From positions 1 to 59,851 of the forward strand of contig DAINRU010000011.1 in the NCBI GenBank assembly GCA_036741695.1: DNA of 59,851 nt. Direction: 5' to 3'. The notes under the pieces are model-generated. The model was not told the DNA's origin and ran no database searches. It saw only the letters and a program-made list of their open reading frames with translations. Position numbers and translations under genes: made by a program. This document shows positions 24,081 through 32,819 of the stretch, one piece after another (the first letter of the stretch is position 1; each line of letters opens with the position of its first letter). This stretch comes from JAFANK01 sp036741695 (GTDB lineage: Bacteria > Vulcanimicrobiota > Vulcanimicrobiia > Eremiobacterales > Eremiobacteraceae).

Positions 24081-24905
24081 ATGCCGACAGCGCAGCCGCG
24101 GTTGCAGACCGCTACCATCGTAAGCCGGGAGTTTAGACCTCCCGGTTTTTGGTGTGTGGGCATCCACGGGCCGGAAATCGCCGTTAGCGCTCGGCCGGCG
24201 CAGTACGTTGCCCTCGACGTACCTGGGGGCTTTGCGGTCCGGCTACCGCTCGGGGTCTTCACCACAAGCGCCGACGGCTTCACCGTGCTCTTCCAAGAGT
24301 GGGGCGAGCGGACCACGCGTCTGGCGCATGCGGGCGTCGGCGAGACCATCAGTTACATCGGTCCGTTGGGCAATGAGTTCACTCCGCCCAGCGCCGGCGA
24401 GAAGGCTGTCATCGTCGCCGGCGGTCTCGGCGTGTCGCCATTTTGGCTGCTGGCGCGCGCGCTGCGCGAGAAGAAGGTGGCGACGACGATCGTGCTCGGA
24501 GCGCGGTCGGCGCAGCACGTCGTCGGCGCAGACGAGCTCGCGGAGCACGGCTTCGACATCGAGATCTGCACCGACGACGGCAGCGCGGGGTTCCGCGGCT
24601 CTGTTGTGGATCGCGTTCGCTCGATGCCTCGTCCGGACGTGATCTACGCATGCGGACCGCCTGGGATGCTGCGCGCACTCCGCGCCTTTGCCACAACCGA
24701 ACGCCTGCGCTGCCAGATATCTATGGAAGACACGTTCGCCTGCTCGATGGGCACGTGCTGGGGCTGCGTGGTGCCCGTGCGCCGCGGCTGCCCTCAGGGC
24801 ACCGGCTATCCAAAGGCGCCGGGCGAACAGCGCGACTTCGATCTGGCGCGCATCTGCACCGACGGGACCGTCTTCGACGCGGCGGACGTTGTATGGCTCG
24901 ACTAG
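24081..24905 (+). CDS. pyrK: Dihydroorotate dehydrogenase electron transfer subunit
   Basis: A 274-residue iron-sulfur flavoprotein that passes electrons from PyrD to NAD+. It has an N-terminal FAD domain (about 8-103), an NAD domain (about 108-210: VIVAGGLGVSPFW and IYACGPPGML), and a C-terminal 2Fe-2S site with Cys221, Cys226, Cys229 and Cys259 in the usual PyrK order. I chose ATG 24081, preceded by AGGG; ATG 24051 is an in-frame alternative with its ribosome binding site too close. It is the first gene of the pyrimidine operon and overlaps pyrD by 13 nt. The presence of PyrK indicates a type 1B enzyme. Confidence 0.88.
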   Translation: MPTAQPRLQTATIVSREFRPPGFWCVGIHGPEIAVSARPAQYVALDVPGGFAVRLPLGVFTTSADGFTVLFQEWGERTTRLAHAGVGETISYIGPLGNEFTPPSAGEKAVIVAGGLGVSPFWLLARALREKKVATTIVLGARSAQHVVGADELAEHGFDIEICTDDGSAGFRGSVVDRVRSMPRPDVIYACGPPGMLRALRAFATTERLRCQISMEDTFACSMGTCWGCVVPVRRGCPQGTGYPKAPGEQRDFDLARICTDGTVFDAADVVWLD

Positions 24906-25888
24906 ACGGCGCAGGGCCTGCTGACACGCGGGTCAAGATCGGGTCTGCGGTCCTGCGCAACCCGACCATCGCCGCCAGCGGCTGCTACAACCGCGGCGCG
25001 GAATACGGCAAGATCACCGATGTGAGCGGTTACGGCGCCGTCACGCTCAAGAGCATCACGAAGCTGCCGCGTCTGGGCAACGATATGCCGCGAATCGCCA
25101 CCACGCCGGCCGGCATGCTCAACGCCATCGGCCTGCAGGGCCCTGGTATCGCGCACTTTTTGGCCCACGACGCGCCCAAGCTCGCCGAAGTGCCGACGGC
25201 CATCATCGCCAGCGTCGCCGGCTTCAGCGTCGGCGAGTTCGCCGACGTCGCGTCCGCCATGGATGGGCTGCCCAATGTCGTCGCGATCGAGCTGGACGTC
25301 TCGTGCCCCAACGTCGATCGCGAAGGGGAATGCTTCGCCGCCACGCCGCAATCGATCGCGGCGGTCGTAGAGGCCGTCAGGGCGCGCGTCAAGCTGCCGG
25401 TGATCGCCAAGCTCATGCCGAACGTCGCCGACCTCAAGCCGATCGCGCGGGCGGCGCAAGACGCCGGGGCGGACGCGCTCTCGGTCATCAACGCCGTCCG
25501 CGGCATGTCGATCGACGTCGTTCGCGCGCGCCCGACCCTGGCCAACCGCTCGGGCGGGTTGACCGGCCCGGCGATCCGCCCAATCGCCGTGCATGCGGTG
25601 TGGGAGGTGGCGAGCGCGGTGACGATCCCGATCATCGGCATGGGTGGGATCGAGACCGGACGCGATGCGCTCGAGTTCTTGTTCGCGGGCGCCACGGCGG
25701 TCGGCATCGGCACTGCGAACTTCCGGGATCCGCTCGTCCACGTGCGCGTGCTCGAAACGATCGAAGCGGAGATGACGCGCCGAAATGTCAGAAGCGTGCG
25801 GGCCTTGACGGGGTTCGCCAATCCCACCTTCGCCGGCGAACGCTCGCCGGCCAGTGCACCCTTCGCGACAAAGGATGGTCCACGTTGA
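24893..25888 (+). CDS. pyrD: Dihydroorotate dehydrogenase, type 1B catalytic subunit
   Basis: A 331-residue FMN enzyme that oxidises dihydroorotate to orotate, fourth step of UMP synthesis. Type 1 features are the active-site Cys138 in LDVSCPN, IASGCYNRGAEY near 27-38, the NANP-like loop replaced by SVINAVRG, and the FMN phosphate-binding IIGMGGIETGRDALEFLFAGATAVGIGTA. The ATG at 24893 lies inside the end of pyrK. The same frame is open much further upstream inside pyrK, but that is an overlap artefact. The stop overlaps the pyrF start (TTGA). Confidence 0.92.
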   Translation: MARLDGAGPADTRVKIGSAVLRNPTIAASGCYNRGAEYGKITDVSGYGAVTLKSITKLPRLGNDMPRIATTPAGMLNAIGLQGPGIAHFLAHDAPKLAEVPTAIIASVAGFSVGEFADVASAMDGLPNVVAIELDVSCPNVDREGECFAATPQSIAAVVEAVRARVKLPVIAKLMPNVADLKPIARAAQDAGADALSVINAVRGMSIDVVRARPTLANRSGGLTGPAIRPIAVHAVWEVASAVTIPIIGMGGIETGRDALEFLFAGATAVGIGTANFRDPLVHVRVLETIEAEMTRRNVRSVRALTGFANPTFAGERSPASAPFATKDGPR

Positions 25889-26617
25889 CGCAGCTCATGA
25901 TCGCCCTCGACGAGGCGAAGCTCGAAGAAGCACAAGACGTCTTCCCATACCGCGGCAGACGTGCAATGGTACAAGGTCGGCTATCAGGCCTACTACTCGT
26001 TCGGCAACGAGATCGTCGCCGAACTGCGCGAAGCGCGTCGCAACATCTTCCTCGACCTCAAGCTGCACGACATCCCCAACACGGTGGCGGGCGCCATCCG
26101 CAGCGTGGCGCGCAGCGGCGCGACGTTCGTGACCGTGCATGCCGCCGGCGGCCGCGCCATGATGATGGCCGCGGCCAAAGCACGCGACGAGATCAATGCC
26201 AGCGGCCGGGCCATGAAGATCGTGGCGGTGACCATGCTGACGAGCCTCTCGGACGAGGATCTGCGCGAGATCGGCATCGACCGCACCGCGCATCAAGTGG
26301 TGAGCATACGGGCGGCGCTGGCGCAAGAGTGCGGTCTCGACGGCGTCGTGTGCCCGGTGGAAGACGTGCCTATCGTACGCGCGCGCACCTCGTCGGACTT
26401 CACCGTCATCTGCCCGGGGATCCGGCCCCAAGGCGACCCCGGCGGCGATCAGAAACGCACCGCGACGCCCTCGGAGGCCGTGCTGGCCGGCGCCGACTTC
26501 ATCGTCGTCGGACGACCGATCACAAAATCTGCCGACCCGCGCCTCGCCGTGCAGAAGATCTGCGCGGAACTGGCGAGCGCCGAGGAGCTCAAGCCCGCGA
26601 CTCCCAAGGCGACATGA
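25885..26617 (+). pseudogene. pyrF: Orotidine 5'-phosphate decarboxylase with a frameshift
   Basis: OMP decarboxylase of the bacterial type. The start (TTG 25885, overlapping the pyrD stop) gives MTQLMIALDEAKLEEAQDVF in one frame. Near 25945-25955 the frame changes, and ADVQWYKVG onward continues in another frame to 26617. The catalytic DxKxxD is present as DLKLHD, and the phosphate-binding PGIRP and GRPITKSADP are intact. Because the enzyme is essential for pyrimidine synthesis and the neighbouring pyr genes are intact, an assembly or sequencing indel of one base is the most likely cause. It overlaps pyrE by 4 nt. Confidence 0.85.
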
Positions 26618-27180
26618 CGCCGGCGGAGCTGCTCGAGCGCCTCACGCAACGCGGGGCGTTGCTCTCCGGGCACTTCCGTCTCTCGAGCGGGCTGCACAGC
26701 GACAGGTTCATCCAGAAGTTCAGGATATTCGAAGATCCGCCCACGGCTGAGGCTGTCGGCGCGGCGCTAGCCGAGCTCTTGCGCGTGCACGCCCCACAGG
26801 TGGTCGTCTCAGCGGCGGTCGGCGGCATCCTGCCCGGCTATATCGTGGCGCGCCACCTTGGCGTGCGCGCCATCTTCGTCGAGAAAGACGCCGGGGTGCC
26901 GATCCTGCGTCGCGGTTTCGCGCTCGGCCCTAGCGAGCGCGTGGCGATCGTGGAGGACGTCATGACGACGGGCAAGTCCACCGCGGAGATCATCGACGTG
27001 GTGAAGGCGAAGGGAGCAGAGGTCGTCGCGATCGGCGCGGTCGTCAGGCGGGGGAAGGCGGCTTTGCCGTATCCTGTCAGCGCGCTGCTCGAGCTGCCGC
27101 TTGCCGACTATCCACCCGAGGAGTGTCCGCTGTGCCGACAGGGCATAGCGCTTGAAGATCCGGGGAGCCGGCGCAGCTAA
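26614..27180 (+). CDS. pyrE: Orotate phosphoribosyltransferase
   Basis: A 188-residue PRPP-dependent enzyme that makes OMP from orotate. The PRPP loop is VEDVMTTGKST at about 113-123, and the early SGLHSDRFIQK segment and the C-terminal CPLCRQG typical of the long PyrE group are visible. The ATG overlaps the pyrF TGA by 4 nt. It is the last gene of the pyrK-pyrD-pyrF-pyrE operon. Its TAA overlaps, tail to tail, the stop of the convergent gene at 27177. Confidence 0.92.
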   Translation: MTPAELLERLTQRGALLSGHFRLSSGLHSDRFIQKFRIFEDPPTAEAVGAALAELLRVHAPQVVVSAAVGGILPGYIVARHLGVRAIFVEKDAGVPILRRGFALGPSERVAIVEDVMTTGKSTAEIIDVVKAKGAEVVAIGAVVRRGKAALPYPVSALLELPLADYPPEECPLCRQGIALEDPGSRRS

Positions 27181-27899
27181 GCCAGCACCACGTGCGAGAC
27201 AATCTGGGTGCCGAGATGTTGTGCGGTGAGCAGCTCAACGAGCGCGGCGTGCGCGACGCGAAGATCGAGCAGCTGTGCCGCGTCGACGCCGGCGCGCACG
27301 CCCATCGCGGCGGCGGTGAGCTGTTGCGACTGATCGGGCGAGAGCGTGCCGGCCTGAGCAAGGGCGAGCGCCTCCGATGAGGTGAGCTCTTCAATGATGC
27401 CGTCGCTGCCTGCCGGGATCCCGCCCGTACCGCTCGGATAGAGCAACCGGATCGCGTGCACGGATGCGGCAAGCACCCGGGCAGCCTCCGCAGCATCGAG
27501 CGGCGCGGTCGCGCCGGAGAACGACGCGCCCTGGGCGCTGAAGATCGGGATGTACCCTTGACCGAGCAAGAGCGAGAGCAACTGCGCGTTGACGCTGCGC
27601 ACGACGCTGCGGCCATCCGCATCCGTGGCCAGCACGAGCGTGCTCGCAGATGTGCCGTCAAGCGCCACGGCCTCGCCGCCGATCCGGTTGATGAGCCCGA
27701 CCAGGCGCGAACCCGATGCGCGCTGTTCGACGTCGTGCACGACGATGGGCTGCACGCCCAAGCGGCGCATGAAGACGAGATCCTCGACGAAGGTGGAACC
27801 TTCGGCTGCGAGCGGGTCGAGCCGTACCACGACGACACGTCCGACAAATGGTTTGGCGGTGGGAAGCGATTCCGGGTCCGGATCGGTGAAGGCGTTCAT
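27177..27899 (-). CDS. Amino-acid-kinase-fold protein, probably inactive (ArgB-like)
   Basis: A 240-residue protein whose pattern follows acetylglutamate kinase: FVEDLVFMRRLGVQPIVVHD aligns with the start of ArgB. N..L..L....G, VALDG and GYIPIFS motifs follow at the right spacing. The catalytic hallmarks are missing: the VHGGG glycine triplet is VHDVE and the N-terminal KYGG lysine motif is RLDPL. Activity as a kinase is unlikely; a regulatory or ligand-binding role is inferred. It is the last gene of the minus-strand prs-rplY-pth-DUF2905 series, 31 nt after DUF2905. It overlaps the pyrE stop tail to tail. Confidence 0.6.
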   Translation of the reverse strand: MNAFTDPDPESLPTAKPFVGRVVVVRLDPLAAEGSTFVEDLVFMRRLGVQPIVVHDVEQRASGSRLVGLINRIGGEAVALDGTSASTLVLATDADGRSVVRSVNAQLLSLLLGQGYIPIFSAQGASFSGATAPLDAAEAARVLAASVHAIRLLYPSGTGGIPAGSDGIIEELTSSEALALAQAGTLSPDQSQQLTAAAMGVRAGVDAAQLLDLRVAHAALVELLTAQHLGTQIVSHVVLA

Positions 27900-27930
27900 A
27901 TGTAGTATAATGTTTGCTCCCGCACTATAG

Positions 27931-28164
27931 TTATCGTCTGCGCAGGAAGAGATTCAACGCCAGCGTCAGGACGAGCGACAGCAGCAGCGACGTGCCCAGC
28001 GGCAACCAGACCTGCCATCCACGGCCTGAGAGGTGCAGATCGCCGGGAAGCGATCCGAGCCGCAGCGTGCGCGCGAAACTGACGATGACGCCGACCAGCG
28101 CGAGGGTAAGCCCGGCGATGACGAGCAGCCGCCCAAAGGTCTCAGGCGACGGCTGCATGTTCAT
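27931..28164 (-). CDS. DUF2905 membrane protein
   Basis: A 77-residue protein with two hydrophobic segments (about 11-30 and 50-73) separated by RTLRLGSLPGDLHLSGRGW, the characteristic DUF2905 loop. The size matches the family, which is often placed next to DNA-repair or Pth genes and whose function is unknown. The ATG overlaps the pth TGA by 4 nt, so translation is coupled. Confidence 0.85.
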   Translation of the reverse strand: MNMQPSPETFGRLLVIAGLTLALVGVIVSFARTLRLGSLPGDLHLSGRGWQVWLPLGTSLLLSLVLTLALNLFLRRR

Positions 28165-28769
28165 GGCTGCTCGACGTCGGTCTCAGGAACATCAGGCAAT
28201 CCTCCGCCGAAAGCGTTGACGGTCGCGATCGCGGCATCAGCGCCCTCGCGCAGGAAGGTATCAACGCCGTCTGCTGCTCGTGCGAGGAGCGCTGGCAGTT
28301 CGCGTTCCTCGTCCTTGCTGAACGTGCCCAGGACGTGGTCGATGGCATCGGGTCCGCTGCGCCCGATACCGACGCGCAGGCGCGGGAAATCCAAGCTGTC
28401 GAGCGAGAGGACGATCGACTTGAGGCCGTTATGCCCGCCGTCGCTGCCGCTGCGCCGGAAACGCAAACGTCCGAACGGCATGTTGATGTCGTCGCAGACA
28501 ACGAGCACGCGCGCTATCTGGATCTTGAGGAATGCGATCGCCTGCGCGACGCTCTCGCCGCTGTCGTTCATATAGGTCTGCGGCAGAAGGAAGGCGGCGT
28601 CGAGCGACGCTGCCTGTGCGAACAACCCGTCGAATTTCGAGCGCCACGCGTTCGCCGCATGACGCTTCGCGACAAGCTCGACGACCCGGAAGCCGATGTT
28701 GTGCCGGGTGCGCTCGTACTGTCTGCCTGGATTCCCCAGACCGACGACGAGCGATCTGTCCTCGGGCAC
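28161..28769 (-). CDS. pth: Peptidyl-tRNA hydrolase
   Basis: A 202-residue enzyme that frees tRNA from stalled peptidyl-tRNA. VVGLGNPG with Asn13, catalytic His23 in TRHNIGF, VCDDINMPFGR and GSDGGHNGLKS are the family landmarks, all present. The C-terminal 15 residues form an acidic tail beyond the core. It follows rplY, in the order rplY-pth found in many bacteria, and overlaps DUF2905. Confidence 0.95.
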   Translation of the reverse strand: MPEDRSLVVGLGNPGRQYERTRHNIGFRVVELVAKRHAANAWRSKFDGLFAQAASLDAAFLLPQTYMNDSGESVAQAIAFLKIQIARVLVVCDDINMPFGRLRFRRSGSDGGHNGLKSIVLSLDSLDFPRLRVGIGRSGPDAIDHVLGTFSKDEERELPALLARAADGVDTFLREGADAAIATVNAFGGGLPDVPETDVEQP

Positions 28770-28789
28770 CGCCGCCGGCTGCGCGGGGG

Positions 28790-29446
28790 CTACTCCGCTT
28801 CGGCTTCTTCGGCGGCCGGCTTCTTCTCGCCGATGAGCTCCGGCTCGAGCGGCACTTCAGCGACCGCAGCAGCCGTCGGCTCCTCGACCTTCGAGGGCGG
28901 CAGGATCGACACGATGATCTCATCGGGGTCTTCGACGATCTTGACGCCTTCCGCCACCTTGATGTCGCGTGCGTGAACGTTGTCGAACATGTTGAGCTCG
29001 CTGATGTCGACCTGGATGGAGTCTGGGATGTCTGTCGGCAGACACTCGACTGTCACTTCGCGCACGACGAAGTCGAGGATGCCGCCCTCCTTCACGCCCG
29101 GGCTCGAGCCGACCAGCACGATCGGCACGTGCGCCTCGACCATCTCGTCGAGGCTGATGGCATGCAAATCGACGTGGATGAGGCGCTTCGTGATGACGTC
29201 GAGCTGGCGGTCTTGGACGATGGCCGGCGTCGAACCGCGGCCCTCGATCTCCAAATTGAGCACGGCGCTGCCGCCGTGGCTGACGAGCGCGGCACGCAGG
29301 TCTTTTGCGTCCACGACGACGGCGAGCGGATCGCCGAATGCGCGTCCGTAGACGACTCCCGGGATGCCGCCGGTGCTGCGGACTTTCTTCGCCGCGGGGG
29401 TGCCGCCGGCTTCACGAGGCTTAGCTTTGACAGTCGACTGTTGCAT
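28790..29446 (-). CDS. rplY: 50S ribosomal protein L25/general stress protein Ctc
   Basis: A 218-residue long-form L25 (TL5/Ctc type), which binds 5S rRNA. The N-terminal 5S-binding domain (about 3-95) has GGIPGVVYGR and QDRQLDVITKRLIHVDLH. The C-terminal beta domain (about 100-190) ends in an acidic, alanine-rich tail. It lies between prs and pth on the minus strand, a conserved order. Between prs and rplY are 80 nt with a hairpin repeat. Confidence 0.93.
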   Translation of the reverse strand: MQQSTVKAKPREAGGTPAAKKVRSTGGIPGVVYGRAFGDPLAVVVDAKDLRAALVSHGGSAVLNLEIEGRGSTPAIVQDRQLDVITKRLIHVDLHAISLDEMVEAHVPIVLVGSSPGVKEGGILDFVVREVTVECLPTDIPDSIQVDISELNMFDNVHARDIKVAEGVKIVEDPDEIIVSILPPSKVEEPTAAAVAEVPLEPELIGEKKPAAEEAEAE

Positions 29447-29490
29447 TTCTTTCCTTATAGTCTTAGTTATGGATTAGATTTCGCTATGGC

Positions 29491-29517
29491 TTGAAGCATC
29501 GGACCTGTAGGCCCGAT
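29491..29517 (+). repeat. Hairpin repeat H4 between prs and rplY
   Basis: TTGAAGC followed by ATCGGACCTGTAGGCCCGAT (29498-29517). One arm base is changed but still pairs. It lies upstream of rplY but in the opposite orientation to that gene, unlike the leader copies. Confidence 0.75.
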
Positions 29518-29526
29518 ACCAAATTA

Positions 29527-30621
29527 TCATTCGCGCGTCGCGGGCTCCAGCGTCGACTCGACCGAGCTATCCTGCGAGCTCTCTGCGTCGTCGACTGATG
29601 AGAAGAGCGGGCCGCCGGTCCCCGACTGCGAGCGTGCCAATTCCATCTCTTGCTGATCGTAGATCTCCGAGACCGAGCGGTTCATCGAGATGCGCTTGAT
29701 GGTGTCGGCCAAGAGCTTGCCCACCGACAGCACCTTGATCTTCTCATTGCGGATCTCCATCGGCACCGGGATCGTGTCGGTGACGATGACCTCGCTGATC
29801 GGCGAATCGATGAGCTTCTGTGCCGCGCCTGCCGCGAAGATGCCGTGGGTCGCGCAGGTGATGACCGATGTCGCTCCCCGCCGCAGGATGGCTTCCGAGG
29901 CTTTGACGAGCGTGCCGCCGGTGGAGATCATGTCATCGATGATGATCGCCGTTTTGCCTTCGAGATCGCCGACCACTTCGCTCACCTCATTGACGTCCGG
30001 GCGCGGACGGCGTTTGAAGACGATGGCGACCGACGTCTGCAGCTTCTTGGCGAACGTCTCGGCCCGCGCCACGCCGCCGGCATCCGGCGAAACGACGACG
30101 CATGACGGACCACGGAGCTTGCGGTTGTTGATGAGGTAGTTGGCCAGGATGAAGCTCGCAGTCAGATTGTCCACCGGCTCGTCGAAGAAACCCTGGATCT
30201 GCGCCGCGTGCAAGTCGACCGTGAGGATGCGCTGGACGCCCGCGGTCGAGAGCAAGTTGGCGACGAGCTTGGCCGAGATCGGCTCGCGCCCTTTGGTCTT
30301 CTTGTCTTGCTTGGCATAGCCGTAATACGGGATGACCGCGGTGACGCGATAGGCCGATGCGCGGCGCAACGCGTCGATCATGAGCAACATCTCCATCAAC
30401 GCGTCGTTGACGGATCGCCCGTGATCGAGCGGTTTGCACAGCGACTGGATGACGAACGCATCCGCACCGCGCACGTTCTCCCGGATCTCGACGCGGCACT
30501 CTTCGTTCGCGAAGGTGGTGACGAGCGCGTTGCCGAGCCGGGTGCCCATCTTCTTGGCGATCTCTTCGGCAAGCGCAAGGTTGGAATTGCCCGCGAAGAG
30601 GACCGGTTTTGCCGTAGCCAT
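29527..30621 (-). CDS. prs: Ribose-phosphate pyrophosphokinase
   Basis: A 364-residue PRPP synthetase (ATP plus ribose 5-phosphate to PRPP and AMP), feeding pyrE, pyrF and nucleotide synthesis nearby. Landmarks are FAGNSNLALAEEIA, ATP loop GYAKQDKK, PRPP loop IIIDDMISTGGT and VVSPDAGGVARAE. I chose ATG 30621, preceded by GGGAGG at 8 nt; an ATG at 30645 is in frame but lacks such a site. The C-terminal tail of about 45 residues beyond the usual end is acidic and Ser-rich and looks disordered. It is divergent from uvrB and heads the minus-strand operon with rplY and pth. Confidence 0.95.
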   Translation of the reverse strand: MATAKPVLFAGNSNLALAEEIAKKMGTRLGNALVTTFANEECRVEIRENVRGADAFVIQSLCKPLDHGRSVNDALMEMLLMIDALRRASAYRVTAVIPYYGYAKQDKKTKGREPISAKLVANLLSTAGVQRILTVDLHAAQIQGFFDEPVDNLTASFILANYLINNRKLRGPSCVVVSPDAGGVARAETFAKKLQTSVAIVFKRRPRPDVNEVSEVVGDLEGKTAIIIDDMISTGGTLVKASEAILRRGATSVITCATHGIFAAGAAQKLIDSPISEVIVTDTIPVPMEIRNEKIKVLSVGKLLADTIKRISMNRSVSEIYDQQEMELARSQSGTGGPLFSSVDDAESSQDSSVESTLEPATRE

Positions 30622-30728
30622 AACAGCGGCCTCCCGTTGCTTCATCGAGCCGGCGATGGGGTTTCGCAGGCCTCAGACCTCGTTCTCCGAACTATCGCAG
30701 ACAGCCCTTTAGCCAACAAGCCGCCATC

Positions 30729-32771
30729 ATGCCAAAATTCGAAGTGATCTCCCCATTCCGCCCCGCAGGGGACCAGCCGGCGGCCATCGCCGGCCTGGCG
30801 GACGGCGTCGCCCGTGGCGATCGCGCGCAAACACTGCTCGGCGTGACGGGCAGCGGGAAGACGGCGACCATGGCGTGGACGGTGGAAAAGGTTCAAAAAC
30901 CCACCCTCGTCTTGTGCCATAACAAGACGCTCGCCGCGCAGCTATGCAGCGAGTTCAAAGAGTTCTTCCCGGCAAACGCGGTCGAGTATTTCGTCTCCTA
31001 CTTCGACTATTATCAACCGGAAGCATATATCGCCTCGACCGACACCTACATCGAAAAGGATTCCTCGATCAACGACGAGATCGAGCGCCTGCGCCATTCG
31101 GCCACGCAATCGCTGCTCACGCGGCGCGACACGATCATCGTCGCCTCGGTGTCATGCATCTTCGGTTTGGGATCGCCGTCGGACTACATGGAGATGTCGC
31201 TCAAGCTGCGCCGCGGCGAGGAATACGACCGCGACAAGCTCTTGCGCAAGCTCGTCGACATGCAATACACGCGCAACGACATCGCGCTGGTGCGCGGCAC
31301 GTTCCGGGTGCGCGGCGACGTGCTCGAATACGTCGCGGTCGACGATGAGATCATCACGCGTTTGGACTTCTTCGGCGATGAGATCGAGAACATCTCGCGC
31401 GTCAATCAGATCACGGGCGAGCTCGTCGAGGACATGGACGAGGTGATGATCTTTCCCGCCAAACACTTCATCACGCCGGAAGAGAAGCTGCTGCGCGCGG
31501 TGCGCAGCATCGAGGTCGAACTCGACGAGCGGCTCGCCTACTTCCGCGCCAACGGCAAACTGCTCGAGGCGCAGCGCCTAGAGATGCGCACGCGCAATGA
31601 CGTCGAGATGCTGCGCGAGTTCGGCTATTGCAATGGCATCGAGAACTACTCGCGACATCTCACCGGGCGCGCACCCGGCCAGACGCCGTTCTGTTTGCTC
31701 GATTTCTTCCCCGACGACTGGCTCGTCTTCATCGACGAGTCACACGTGACGCTGCCGCAGGTGCACGGCATGTACCATGGCGACCGCTCGCGCAAGGAAG
31801 TGCTCGTCGAGTATGGATTCCGCCTACCATCGGCGCTCGATAACCGCCCGCTGACCTTCGACGAGTTCGACAAGCACGTCAAGCAGATCGTCTACGTCTC
31901 GGCGACGCCCGGCGCGTACGAGCGCAAGGTGTCGACGCAGACGGTCGAGCAGATCATCCGGCCGACGGGGCTCGTGGATCCCCAAGTCGAGGTCCGTCCG
32001 ACCAAGGGTCAAGTCGACGATCTCATGGAGGAGATCCGCAAGCGCGCTGCCGCCGGCGAGCGCGTGCTCGTCACGACCCTCACCAAGAAGATGGCGGAAG
32101 ATCTGACCGACTATCTCATCGAGATGGACGTGCGTGCCAAGTACCTGCACTCCGAGATCGAGACGCTCGAGCGCATCGCCATCTTGCGCGATCTGCGCCT
32201 TGGCGCGTTCGACTGCTTGGTGGGGATCAATCTGTTGCGCGAAGGCCTGGACCTGCCGGAGGTCTCGCTCGTGGCCATTCTCGATGCCGACAAGGAGGGC
32301 TACCTGCGCTCGGAGACCTCGCTCATCCAGACCATCGGCCGAGCCGCACGCCACGTCAGCGGCACGGTGCTCATGTACGCCGATAACGTGACGCAATCCA
32401 TGGAGCGCGCTATCAACGAGACCGAGCGCCGCCGCACGCGCCAGATCGCCCACAACGTCGAGCACAACATCGATCCGCAGAGCATCCGCAAGTCGGTGAG
32501 GGACATCCTCGCCGAAGTCACCGCCGGCTCCGAGAGCAAGGGCAAAGGCGTGCTCAAGGACGTGCCGCGCGACGTCTTGCTCGCCACCTGTGTGAAGCTC
32601 GAGAAAGAGATGAAAGACGCAGCGGCGCGTCTGGAGTTCGAGAAGGCCGCCGCGCTGCGCGATGAGCTGTGGGAGTTGCGCAAGCAACTGCCCGATGCCG
32701 GCGACGCATCGCTGTCACGCAAGGCACCCAAGGTGTTCGGCCAGTCGCTGCGCGAGGCCGCCCTCTTCTAA
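30729..32771 (+). CDS. uvrB: Excinuclease ABC subunit B
   Basis: A 680-residue helicase-like damage verifier of nucleotide excision repair. Walker A is GVTGSGKT at 38-45, the beta-hairpin is YFVSYFDYYQPEAYI, and helicase motifs SATPG and QTIGRAARH are present. The C-terminal UVR motif (EKEMKDAAARLEFEKAAALRDE written here in part: LEFEKAAALRDEL) contacts UvrC. Its length is normal. It is divergent from prs, and uvrA follows about 8 kb downstream on the same strand. Confidence 0.97.
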   Translation: MPKFEVISPFRPAGDQPAAIAGLADGVARGDRAQTLLGVTGSGKTATMAWTVEKVQKPTLVLCHNKTLAAQLCSEFKEFFPANAVEYFVSYFDYYQPEAYIASTDTYIEKDSSINDEIERLRHSATQSLLTRRDTIIVASVSCIFGLGSPSDYMEMSLKLRRGEEYDRDKLLRKLVDMQYTRNDIALVRGTFRVRGDVLEYVAVDDEIITRLDFFGDEIENISRVNQITGELVEDMDEVMIFPAKHFITPEEKLLRAVRSIEVELDERLAYFRANGKLLEAQRLEMRTRNDVEMLREFGYCNGIENYSRHLTGRAPGQTPFCLLDFFPDDWLVFIDESHVTLPQVHGMYHGDRSRKEVLVEYGFRLPSALDNRPLTFDEFDKHVKQIVYVSATPGAYERKVSTQTVEQIIRPTGLVDPQVEVRPTKGQVDDLMEEIRKRAAAGERVLVTTLTKKMAEDLTDYLIEMDVRAKYLHSEIETLERIAILRDLRLGAFDCLVGINLLREGLDLPEVSLVAILDADKEGYLRSETSLIQTIGRAARHVSGTVLMYADNVTQSMERAINETERRRTRQIAHNVEHNIDPQSIRKSVRDILAEVTAGSESKGKGVLKDVPRDVLLATCVKLEKEMKDAAARLEFEKAAALRDELWELRKQLPDAGDASLSRKAPKVFGQSLREAALF

Positions 32772-32790
32772 TTACAACAACCGGCATTTG

Positions 32791-32814
32791 CAGCAACGGA
32801 CCTTCGGGTCCGTT
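32791..32814 (+). repeat. Hairpin repeat H5, UUCG-capped
   Basis: CAGC then AACGGACCTTCGGGTCCGTT: AACGGACC and GGTCCGTT pair perfectly around a TTCG tetraloop. It lies between the convergent ends of uvrB and the glycosyltransferase gene and may double as a transcription stop. Confidence 0.8.
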
Positions 32815-32819
32815 CGACA

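Noticed and set aside
24443..24892. N-terminal extension of pyrD over 150 codons
   Set aside because: It lies in an alternative frame of pyrK and is rich in Arg without domain similarity; the normal DHODH N-terminus begins at 24893.
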